Assembly: GCA_946530775.1 (NCBI GenBank)
Contig: CAMNAH010000065.1
Location: 1 to 6,654 of the forward strand
Source of the DNA: an uncultured Coriobacteriales bacterium
Lineage (GTDB): Bacteria; Actinomycetota; Coriobacteriia; Coriobacteriales; Atopobiaceae
Reading direction: 5' to 3'
Length of the DNA: 6,654 nucleotides
Shown piece by piece: positions 1 to 6,654 of the stretch. The notes under the pieces were generated by a model. The model saw only the letters and a list, made by a program, of their open reading frames with translations, was not told the DNA's origin and did not search any database. A program made the translations under genes and the position numbers. Numbering within the stretch: the stretch's first letter is position 1; each line of letters opens with the position of its first letter.

Positions 1-132
1 CAGCAGGTTGGCTACAAGCTCGCCGAGATCGTCTACTCCGACCAGCAGGCCCAGACCGCCCCGGGTTCCGACGGCGGCAACGGCGGCGACGACGTGGTCG
101 ATGCCGACTACGAGGTTGTGGACAACGACTAA
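1..132 (+). CDS. dnaK: Chaperone DnaK (Hsp70), C-terminal end only
   Basis: The window opens in frame inside a gene that ends at the TAA at 130-132; 43 residues are visible. They begin with the end of the helical lid (QQVGYKLAEIVYSDQQAQ), pass through a Gly/Asp/Asn-rich flexible linker (PGSDGGNGGDD), and finish with an acidic tail ending DADYEVVDND. This tail pattern is typical of bacterial DnaK. The identity is strengthened by grpE, dnaJ-type and hspR genes directly downstream. DnaK is the cytoplasmic ATP-dependent Hsp70 that binds exposed hydrophobic peptides; in actinobacteria it also acts as co-repressor of HspR. The nucleotide-binding and substrate-binding domains lie outside the window, as does the operon promoter. 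Only 19 nt separate the stop from grpE, so the two are probably co-transcribed. Confidence 0.9.
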   Translation, partial: QQVGYKLAEIVYSDQQAQTAPGSDGGNGGDDVVDADYEVVDND

Positions 133-151
133 TTAAGACGGAGCTTCGATC

Positions 152-883
152 ATGGCAGAGAACGAGAACGAGAAAGCAGTCAAGATCGAGGTCGAGGACG
201 GAGCCCAGGAGGCTCCGTCCTTCCCCGATGACGAGCATGAGATGACCGAGGAGGAGATGGTCGAGGCCGCCAAGCGCGCAGGCGCCGCGGCTGCCGAGGC
301 CGAGATCGCCGAGAAGCAGCAGCAGGACATGATCGATCTCGAGGCCCGTGCCGTCGAGGCTGAGACGCGCCTCGAGGATGCTGCCAAGGCCGCTCAGGAG
401 GCAAACGACAAGCTCCTGCGCCTCCAGGCCGACTGGGAGAACTTCCGTCGCCGCACGGCCGCCGAGCGTCTCGCCGAGCGCGAGCGCGCAACCGAGGGGC
501 TCGTCACCAACCTGCTCCCGGTGATCGACGACCTCGAGCGCGCCATCGACCACGCCGCGAGCACCGAGAACACCGAGCTCGCGCAGTTCGTCGAGGGTGT
601 CGCCGCCGTGCACGCCAAGATCGTCTCGGTGCTCGAGAAGGAGGGCGTCGAGGTGATCGACCCCGCCGGCGAGCCGTTCGATCCGCTGGCGCACCAGGCG
701 GTGGGCCGCGAGGAGAACACCGAGGCGTACGACGAGACGGTTGCCCAGGTGTACCAGAAGGGCTACCGCATGGGCGGCAAGGTCATCCGCTCGGCTATGG
801 TCACGGTCACCTTCGGCGGGCCCAAGCGCCCGGCCGAGGAGCCCGCGGCCCAAGAAGATAACACTGCGCAGAAGGCCGAGTAG
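152..883 (+). CDS. grpE: GrpE, nucleotide exchange factor for DnaK
   Basis: This 243-residue protein is the cytoplasmic dimer that releases ADP from DnaK. Residues 1-45 are acidic and probably disordered. Residues about 46-115 are Ala/Glu/Gln/Arg-rich and heptad-like, forming the long dimer coiled coil, and end in the family signature LQADWENFRRR (91-101). LLPVIDDLERAID (121-133) belongs to the helical bundle. The C-terminal beta head carries the hallmark EVIDPAGEPFDPLAHQAV (167-184) and GYRMGGKVIRSAMVTV (204-219). It is longer than E. coli GrpE (197 aa) because of the acidic N-terminus and a Pro/Glu-rich tail after residue 222. The ATG at 152 is preceded by GGAG at 140-143 with an 8-nt spacer. 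It follows dnaK by 19 nt and precedes the dnaJ-type gene by 31 nt, consistent with one operon. Confidence 0.95.
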   Translation: MAENENEKAVKIEVEDGAQEAPSFPDDEHEMTEEEMVEAAKRAGAAAAEAEIAEKQQQDMIDLEARAVEAETRLEDAAKAAQEANDKLLRLQADWENFRRRTAAERLAERERATEGLVTNLLPVIDDLERAIDHAASTENTELAQFVEGVAAVHAKIVSVLEKEGVEVIDPAGEPFDPLAHQAVGREENTEAYDETVAQVYQKGYRMGGKVIRSAMVTVTFGGPKRPAEEPAAQEDNTAQKAE

Positions 884-914
884 GCCCTGCGCGCGATGAG
901 AGGAGGCGGGCTTT

Positions 915-1865
915 ATGGCAGGCAACGCAACCTACTATGACATCCTGGGCGTAAAGCGCAACGCCTCCCAGGATGAGATCAAGGCCGCGTTCCACAAGCT
1001 CGCGGCCAAGTACCACCCCGATCGCGGCGGCGACGAGGCCAAGTTCAAGGAGATCTCCGAGGCGTACAACACGCTCTCCGACGAGAAGAAGCGCAAGGAG
1101 TACGACCAGCTGCTCATGTTCGGCGGCGGCATCCCTGGAGGCGCAGGCGGCGGCAGCGGCTACTACACCAACGTGGGCGGCCCCGACTGGTCGCAGATGT
1201 TCAACAACATGCGCAACGGCGATGGAGCCTTCGGCGCCTTCGACTTCTCGCAGTTCTTCGGCGGTGCCGCAGCCGGCGGGGCGCGCCAGCAGCGCTCCAC
1301 GCGCGGGCAGGACCTCACGCTCTCGGTGGATGTGACGGCCGAGGAGGCTTTCACCGGCGCAACCCGCAAGGTCACCTACCGCGTGCCCTCCACGGGCGAG
1401 GAGCAAACCATCACGGTCAAGGTTCCCGCCGGTGCCGTGAACGGCGGCAAGCTGCGGTACAAGGGCCGCGGCGAGTACAGCCCCTCGGGCGGTGCGCGCG
1501 GCGACCTTGTGGTCACCACCCGCGTGGCCGAGGACCCGCTGTTCAAGCGCGATGGCGCCGACGTGCGCATGGAGCTGCCCATCAGCGTGTACGAGGCGGC
1601 GCTGGGCGCCCAGATCGACGTGCCCACGCCCGAGCACAAGACCGTGCGCCTCAAGGTTCCTGCGGGCACGCAGGACGGCAAGACCTTCCGCTTCAAGGAC
1701 CTCGGCGCGCCCAACGTCAAGCGCAAGGATGCGCGCGGCGCGCTCTACGTCACCGTGCGCGTGAAGGTGCCCACGCGCCTCTCGGCCAAGGAGCGCGAGC
1801 AGCTGCAGGCACTCGCCGATGCCGACAAGCGCAACTACAGAGAGGATGTGGAGCGTCATGGCTGA
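915..1865 (+). CDS. dnaJ: DnaJ-type (Hsp40) co-chaperone, class B, no zinc finger
   Basis: This is a 316-residue Hsp40 that stimulates DnaK ATPase and delivers substrates. The J domain spans about residues 6-66, with the invariant HPD at 34-36 in [11 protein letters not shown] Gly/Phe-rich region follows (about 69-120, including [14 protein letters not shown]). Two C-terminal beta domains then begin at about 131 ([17 protein letters not shown]) and about 209 ([23 protein letters not shown]), ending with VTVRVKVP and a short helical tail. There is no cysteine in the whole protein, so the four CxxCxGxG zinc repeats of classical DnaJ are missing. The architecture is that of class B proteins such as CbpA. 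AGGAGG at 901-906, 8 nt before the ATG, fixes the start. The last 8 nt overlap hspR. I use the symbol dnaJ for its operon position; cbpA-like would be equally fair. A zinc-finger DnaJ may exist elsewhere in the genome. Confidence 0.93.
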   Translation: MAGNATYYDILGVKRNASQDEIKAAFHKLAAKYHPDRGGDEAKFKEISEAYNTLSDEKKRKEYDQLLMFGGGIPGGAGGGSGYYTNVGGPDWSQMFNNMRNGDGAFGAFDFSQFFGGAAAGGARQQRSTRGQDLTLSVDVTAEEAFTGATRKVTYRVPSTGEEQTITVKVPAGAVNGGKLRYKGRGEYSPSGGARGDLVVTTRVAEDPLFKRDGADVRMELPISVYEAALGAQIDVPTPEHKTVRLKVPAGTQDGKTFRFKDLGAPNVKRKDARGALYVTVRVKVPTRLSAKEREQLQALADADKRNYREDVERHG

Positions 1866-2274
1866 GCACAGCGGCGACCGCGATAAGCCTCTGTATATGA
1901 TCAGCGTCGCGGCCGACCTCACGGGCATGCATCCCCAGACGCTGCGCGTCTACGAGCAGAAGGGCCTTGTCACGCCCGGCCGCAGCCGCGGCAACACGCG
2001 CCTCTACAGCCAGGCCGACATCGAGCGCCTGAACCTTATCAACAAGCTCACCGACGAGGGCATCAACCTTGCCGGCGTGGTGCGCATCCTCGACATGCGC
2101 GAGCGCCAGATCGAGAAGGACGAGAAGATCGACGAGCTCACCCGCCGCGTGCGCGAGCTCGAGGACGAGGTCCACGAGTTCAAGATGCAGCAGCGCATCA
2201 CCGCGCTTGCGCGCTACGATGAGCAGGGTCCCGAGCAGCTCATGCGCGGTCTTCTCGAGGCCAAGGGCGAGTAG
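1858..2274 (+). CDS. hspR: HspR, MerR-family heat-shock repressor
   Basis: This 138-residue transcription repressor belongs to the MerR family. The N-terminal winged helix-turn-helix starts with [29 protein letters not shown] (12-40), which matches the HspR signature [23 protein letters not shown]. The wing follows as [11 protein letters not shown] (41-51). Residues 52-80 ([26 protein letters not shown]) are the second helical part, and residues about 82-120 form a charged coiled coil for dimerisation. HspR of other actinobacteria binds HAIR inverted repeats at the dnaK operon and clpB and uses DnaK as co-repressor; a HAIR-like site lies 166 nt downstream of this gene. I chose the ATG at 1858 because the protein then begins just before the conserved domain, GGAG lies at 1850-1853 (a short 4-nt spacer) and AGAGAGG at 1839-1845. 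It overlaps the dnaJ-type gene by 8 nt, implying translational coupling. An in-frame ATG at 1846 is possible but has no room for a ribosome-binding site. Confidence 0.95.
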   Translation: MAEHSGDRDKPLYMISVAADLTGMHPQTLRVYEQKGLVTPGRSRGNTRLYSQADIERLNLINKLTDEGINLAGVVRILDMRERQIEKDEKIDELTRRVRELEDEVHEFKMQQRITALARYDEQGPEQLMRGLLEAKGE

Positions 2275-2299
2275 CCATCGGTCGCAGCAACAAAAGGCT

Positions 2300-2384
2300 G
2301 ACAGTTGGGGACGGTTCTTTTCTGTCATAACAGAAAAGAACCGTCCCCTTTTGTCATGACAGAAAAGAACCGTCCCCAGCTGTC
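2300..2384. repeat. Three-copy 19-bp repeat with alternative hairpins
   Basis: A 19-bp core (ACAGAAAAGAACCGTCCCC) occurs three times: inverted at 2307-2325 (copy A) and direct at 2330-2348 (B) and 2359-2377 (C), all identical. A and B form a perfect 19-bp stem with a 4-nt loop. A and C can pair instead over 29 bp (2300-2328 with 2356-2384), with a single G-U wobble, looping out B. B and C form a 29-bp tandem repeat, and TGTCA recurs at 2323, 2352 and 2381 with the same 29-nt period. The base composition differs from the surrounding genes. It looks like an inserted non-autonomous or REP-like dispersed repeat. From memory, similar GGGGACGGTTCTTTT sequences are scattered in gut and other bacterial genomes, but I cannot confirm this here. 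Confidence 0.9.
2307..2352 (+). terminator. Probable terminator formed by repeat copies A and B
   Basis: The A-B hairpin (2307-2325 with 2330-2348, loop CATA) has a GC-rich lower stem GGGGACGG/CCGTCCCC and is followed at once by TTTT (2349-2352). That is the form of a rho-independent terminator, and it sits 32 nt after the hspR stop, where the dnaK-grpE-dnaJ-hspR operon would be expected to end. If the longer A-C fold forms instead, the run of T lies inside the loop and termination should be weaker. Its action as a terminator is inferred from structure only. Confidence 0.5.
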
Positions 2385-2399
2385 ACCCAACTGTCATGC

Positions 2400-2432
2400 A
2401 AATCTCATATAAAGACACTTAGATTTGTTTAG
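2400..2432 (+). promoter_or_regulatory. Upstream element shared by clpB and hsp20 (clpB copy)
   Basis: This stretch aligns without gaps to 5871-5903 upstream of hsp20, with 25 of 33 positions identical. The invariant parts are AAATCTCA and ACTTAGAT, separated by 9 nt. The clpB copy contains a perfect AAATCT/AGATTT inverted repeat with a 15-nt spacer. Both copies lie about 100 nt upstream of their start codons (107 nt for clpB and 128 nt for hsp20, counted from the element's left end). It is AT-rich in a GC-rich region. It could be a regulator binding site or part of a non-standard promoter; no known operator is recognised with certainty. Confidence 0.55.
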
Positions 2433-2439
2433 CGCTCTC

Positions 2440-2460
2440 ATTGAGTGGGCATAACTCCAT
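2440..2460 (+). promoter_or_regulatory. HAIR-like HspR operator in the clpB promoter region
   Basis: ATTGAGT at 2440-2446 and ACTCCAT at 2454-2460 are separated by 7 nt. The known HAIR consensus for HspR is CTTGAGT-N7-ACTCAAG, so the spacing is exact, the left half matches 6 of 7 and the right half 5 of 7. The TTGAGT could also serve as a -35 box, with GATAAA at 2463-2468 as a weak -10 (16-bp spacing); HspR binding would then block the promoter. Repression of clpB by HspR through HAIR is established in Streptomyces and is inferred here. Confidence 0.6.
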
Positions 2461-2506
2461 GTGATAAACGACGAGGCCCTGTTTGGGCACACGAAGGAGT
2501 GATCGT

Positions 2507-5107
<2,601 letters not shown>

Positions 5108-5109
5108 CC

Positions 5110-5268
5110 ATGGCAGATCCGCAGGACAAACGCGCCGACGACAAGCGCCAAGAGCCCGTCCAGCCCGAGTTCGCGCGTGCCGAGAACGAGGATGACGACG
5201 GCTACGATCCCTGGTCTGATCGCAGGCCCGTCTCGGAGCCGCTCTTCGAGCGCGACCCGTGGGATTAA
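5110..5268 (+). CDS. Small acidic 52-aa protein coupled to clpB, unknown function
   Basis: An ATG lies 2 nt after the clpB stop, with AGGGGAG (5098-5104) 5 nt upstream, and the frame runs to TAA at 5266-5268. The 52-residue product is hydrophilic, with 17 Asp/Glu and 8 Lys/Arg, no cysteine and no membrane segment. It is probably disordered. It has an acidic EDDD block (27-30) and two DPW motifs, YDPWSDRR (32-39) and RDPWD (48-52). The stop falls just before a clear terminator, so the gene closes the clpB transcription unit. The good ribosome-binding site, tight spacing and terminator position argue that it is real. I do not recognise the family. A role as a ClpB-associated accessory peptide is only inferred from position. 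Confidence 0.7.
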   Translation: MADPQDKRADDKRQEPVQPEFARAENEDDDGYDPWSDRRPVSEPLFERDPWD

Positions 5269-5271
5269 ACG

Positions 5272-5301
5272 AGAAGCCCCGCATGATGCGGGGCTTCTTT
5301 T
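5272..5301 (+). terminator. Rho-independent terminator after clpB and small ORF
   Basis: AGAAGCCCCGCA (5272-5283) pairs perfectly with TGCGGGGCTTCT (5287-5298) around a 3-nt TGA loop, and the T run TTTT (5298-5301) follows. It lies 3 nt after the stop of the 52-codon ORF. Because the next gene is convergent, the stem may also stop transcription from the minus strand, although the T run on that side is poor. Confidence 0.92.
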
Positions 5302-5323
5302 GCGTTAGGTTGCCTTAGGCGGC

Positions 5324-5761
5324 TTAGCCGAACTGCCCCCGCAGGTACATTACGCAGAAGTATGCGGCGGCGGCCACGGCGGCCAGCACGAACAGCGCGC
5401 CGATGATGGCGCCGGCGTTGTGCAGGCGCTCCTTGCGGCGGAAGATGTCGCGGCGGCCCTTGGGAATCTCGAGGTACTGGCCGTAGTGCAGGTCGCGGCG
5501 CAGCTGGTTCATGCCCGAGCGCGAGCGGCGGTAGCTGCTGTCGGCCATACCCTTGCCCGTATAGGGCGAGTCGCTCACATAGACGGCATCGACCGAGCCG
5601 GTCTCCGACATATCGTTGATGGGCTCAGCTGTCTTGCGCGGACGCGCGGGACGCTCGAAACGGGCGGGCTCGGCGCTTACCTGTACGTTCTGTGCGGAAA
5701 ACTCATCGGGCTCTTCGAGATCGAAGTCATCGAGAATGCCTGCGTTGTTATCGTTTGCCAC
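5324..5761 (-). CDS. Unknown single-pass membrane protein, C-terminal anchor
   Basis: The product is 145 residues. Residues 1-22 are acidic (ILDDFDLEEPDEF). Residues 23-77 are Pro/Arg/Ser-rich and probably disordered. Residues 78-113 are strongly basic and contain YRRSRSGMNQLRRD and RRDIFRRKERL. One hydrophobic helix spans about 116-140, and only RGQFG follows it. The basic block before the helix predicts a cytoplasmic N-terminus with a tail-anchored form. I chose the GTG at 5761 because GGAGGAG (5765-5771 on the minus strand) lies just before it. The longer frame from a TTG at 5773 would place that ribosome-binding site inside the gene. It converges on the clpB unit and diverges from hsp20. 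I do not recognise the family; a link to membrane or stress biology is suggested only by location. Confidence 0.8.
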   Translation of the reverse strand: MANDNNAGILDDFDLEEPDEFSAQNVQVSAEPARFERPARPRKTAEPINDMSETGSVDAVYVSDSPYTGKGMADSSYRRSRSGMNQLRRDLHYGQYLEIPKGRRDIFRRKERLHNAGAIIGALFVLAAVAAAAYFCVMYLRGQFG

Positions 5762-5764
5762 GTG

Positions 5765-5771
5765 CTCCTCC
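5765..5771 (-). promoter_or_regulatory. Ribosome-binding site that fixes the GTG start
   Basis: GGAGGAG on the minus strand ends 3 nt before the GTG at 5761; taking GGAGG as the core gives a 5-nt spacer. No similar site precedes the in-frame TTG at 5773, so the GTG is preferred. Confidence 0.7.
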
Positions 5772-5870
5772 AAGTGAGGTCGCGGTTATCTGCGTTTTAT
5801 GCTCACACCATGATAGTACAGATGGGCCGCGCGTGCCCATGCCCACCGCATCCACACGTACGGTTCCGCA

Positions 5871-5903
5871 AAATCTCACATGCAAAGACTTAGATATTTT
5901 GAG
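5871..5903 (+). promoter_or_regulatory. Upstream element shared by clpB and hsp20 (hsp20 copy)
   Basis: This is the partner of 2400-2432: 25 of 33 positions agree with no gaps, including the blocks AAATCTCA and ACTTAGAT. The inverted repeat is slightly weaker here (AAATCT/AGATAT, one mismatch, same 15-nt spacer). It lies between the divergent membrane-protein gene and hsp20, so it could affect either, but the clpB copy has the same orientation and a similar distance to its gene, which favours hsp20. Confidence 0.55.
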
Positions 5904-5917
5904 TTTCTCGGTATAAA
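5899..5917 (+). promoter_or_regulatory. Candidate hsp20 promoter with HAIR half-site
   Basis: TATAAA at 5912-5917 is a good -10 candidate about 80 nt before the hsp20 start. A possible -35, TTAGAT at 5890-5895 (16-bp spacing), is weak and lies inside the shared element. TTTGAGT (5898-5904) matches the HAIR left half at 6 of 7 positions, but the right half at the proper spacing (TATAAAG) matches only 4 of 7. HspR control of hsp20 is therefore possible but poorly supported. Confidence 0.35.
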
Positions 5918-5998
5918 GCTTTGCGAAGCGGGGAATGAAATAGGTGTACAGCAAGGGCGTCCTACCAGCGCCCACCCAGGCAAGAAGGAGTGATCATC

Positions 5999-6436
5999 AT
6001 GGCAAGCATGACACGCTACAACAACTACGATCGTTCGTTCATCCGTCCGTTCGAGATGCTCGATGAGATCTTCTCGGCTCTGCCCATCGAGACCCTCGCC
6101 ACCACCGCCGGCGCAGGCACGTTCAAGATTAACGTCGAGGACACTGGCACCGGCTACACCGTCACCGCCGAGCTCCCGGGCGTCACCCGCGATCAGATCG
6201 ATGTCGAGCTCAACGAGGGCAACCTCTCCATCGCCGTCGAGAAGAAGGAGTCCGAGGAGGAGCAGGGCAAGACCTACCTGCTCAAGGAGACCAGCTCCTG
6301 GTCGGCCACCCGCAACGTCTACCTCAAGGACGCCTCCATCGCCGGCCTCTCCGCCAAGTTCGAGAACGGCGTGCTCACGATTAACGTGCCCAAGGTCGAG
6401 GAGAAGGCAAACGTCACCAAGATCGCCATCGACTAG
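5999..6436 (+). CDS. hsp20: Small heat-shock protein, Hsp20/alpha-crystallin family
   Basis: This 145-residue ATP-independent holdase binds unfolding proteins and passes them to DnaK/ClpB. A short N-terminal arm (1-38, including RYNNYDRSFIRPFEMLDEIFSAL) precedes the alpha-crystallin domain (about 40-137), which begins TFKINVEDTGTGYTVTAELPG. The conserved strand ending in AKFENGVLTINVPK is present. The tail ends KIAID, giving the I-x-I motif (142-144) that docks neighbouring dimers in oligomers. The length is normal for bacterial sHsps. The ATG at 5999 follows AAGGAG (5985-5990) by 8 nt; an in-frame GTG at 5990 overlaps that site and is unlikely. The leader shares GAAGGAGTGATC with clpB. It stands alone as a transcription unit, divergent from the membrane-protein gene. 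Confidence 0.95.
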   Translation: MASMTRYNNYDRSFIRPFEMLDEIFSALPIETLATTAGAGTFKINVEDTGTGYTVTAELPGVTRDQIDVELNEGNLSIAVEKKESEEEQGKTYLLKETSSWSATRNVYLKDASIAGLSAKFENGVLTINVPKVEEKANVTKIAID

Positions 6437-6654
6437 CGCCGAAAAAGGCAAACAAGCGGCATCAACGTCGGCACCCTCGTCCAACTGGGCGGGGGTGCCC
6501 TCTTGTGTCGACGTGGTGGCCGCCTCTGCCGCACACCCCGCCAACAAATGCGGCAGGCTCGCTACCACACGGTCATCGGTCACGTCGTGCTGGCGCGCTT
6601 TCATGAGGCGATTATGGCTGATGGCGCAAGGCAATAAGGCACGAGGAGACGAGG
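6437..6654. other. 3' region after hsp20 with no supported gene
   Basis: These 218 nt contain no gene I can defend. The minus strand is open from 6634 and its codons look coding-like, but it runs straight into the hsp20 antisense frame and has no ribosome-binding site. GAGGAG at 6643-6648, followed by the window edge, could be the ribosome-binding site of a plus-strand gene starting just outside. Confidence 0.5.
6470..6499 (+). terminator. Weak hairpin after hsp20, possible terminator
   Basis: GGCACCC (6470-6476) pairs with GGGTGCC (6493-6499) across a 16-nt loop, followed by CTCTTGTGT, a poor T run. It lies 33 nt after the hsp20 stop. It could terminate hsp20, but the long loop and weak tail leave this doubtful. 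Confidence 0.3.

Noticed and set aside
1819..1857. Longer N-terminus for HspR starting at 1819
   Set aside because: It would add 13 residues unlike the family and lengthen the overlap with the dnaJ-type gene; the ATG at 1858 fits the family start.
807..1928. A 373-codon minus-strand frame opposite the dnaJ-type gene
   Set aside because: It is a compositional shadow of the plus-strand gene, which has a clear J domain and ribosome-binding site.
2300..2384. Possible CRISPR array
   Set aside because: Only two direct copies occur with a 10-nt interval, plus one inverted copy. There are no spacers of normal length and no cas genes.
2429..2449. CIRCE-like sequence (TTAGCGCTC followed by GAGTGGGCA)
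   Set aside because: The left half matches CIRCE at 8 of 9 positions, but the spacer is 5 nt instead of 9 and the right half is poor. No hrcA is seen here, and the HAIR-like reading fits better with hspR adjacent.
5420..5893. Plus-strand frame of 157 codons opposite the membrane-protein gene
   Set aside because: It has no ribosome-binding site, and it crosses the hsp20 promoter element. The minus frame has a strong site and a sensible membrane helix.

Overview
The window is a protein-quality-control (heat-shock) island from a high-GC Gram-positive bacterium. The best guess is an actinobacterium of the class Coriobacteriia, perhaps Collinsella or a relative. The basis is the high G+C codon use, the gene order dnaK-grpE-dnaJ-hspR followed by clpB, and a MerR-type HspR repressor inside the operon. 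The genus is a guess from general knowledge, not a database result.

Layout. Positions 1-132 hold the last codons of dnaK. They are followed closely by grpE (152-883), a zinc-finger-less dnaJ-type co-chaperone (915-1865) and hspR (1858-2274, overlapping dnaJ by 8 nt), all on the plus strand and probably one operon. The 232-nt gap before clpB holds a three-copy dispersed-repeat-like element that can form two competing strong hairpins (2300-2384), one of which looks like a terminator. It also holds a 33-bp element (2400-2432) that recurs upstream of hsp20, and a HAIR-like HspR operator (2440-2460). clpB (2507-5107) follows. Two nucleotides after it lies a 52-codon, very acidic small ORF (5110-5268), then a clear rho-independent terminator (5272-5301). 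A convergent minus-strand gene (5324-5761) encodes an unrecognised 145-aa protein with one C-terminal membrane helix. A divergent promoter region then leads to an hsp20/alpha-crystallin gene (5999-6436). The last 218 nt contain no gene I can support.

How the genes fit together. DnaK, DnaJ and GrpE form the Hsp70 folding cycle. ClpB works with that system to pull proteins out of aggregates, and small Hsp20 proteins hold unfolding clients in a form that ClpB and DnaK can recover. HspR represses this regulon in other actinobacteria, with DnaK as co-repressor. The HAIR-like site at clpB and the element shared by the clpB and hsp20 promoters suggest coordinated control. The less familiar parts are the shared 33-bp element, the repeat with alternative folds, the small acidic ORF coupled to clpB, and the membrane-anchored protein between clpB and hsp20.
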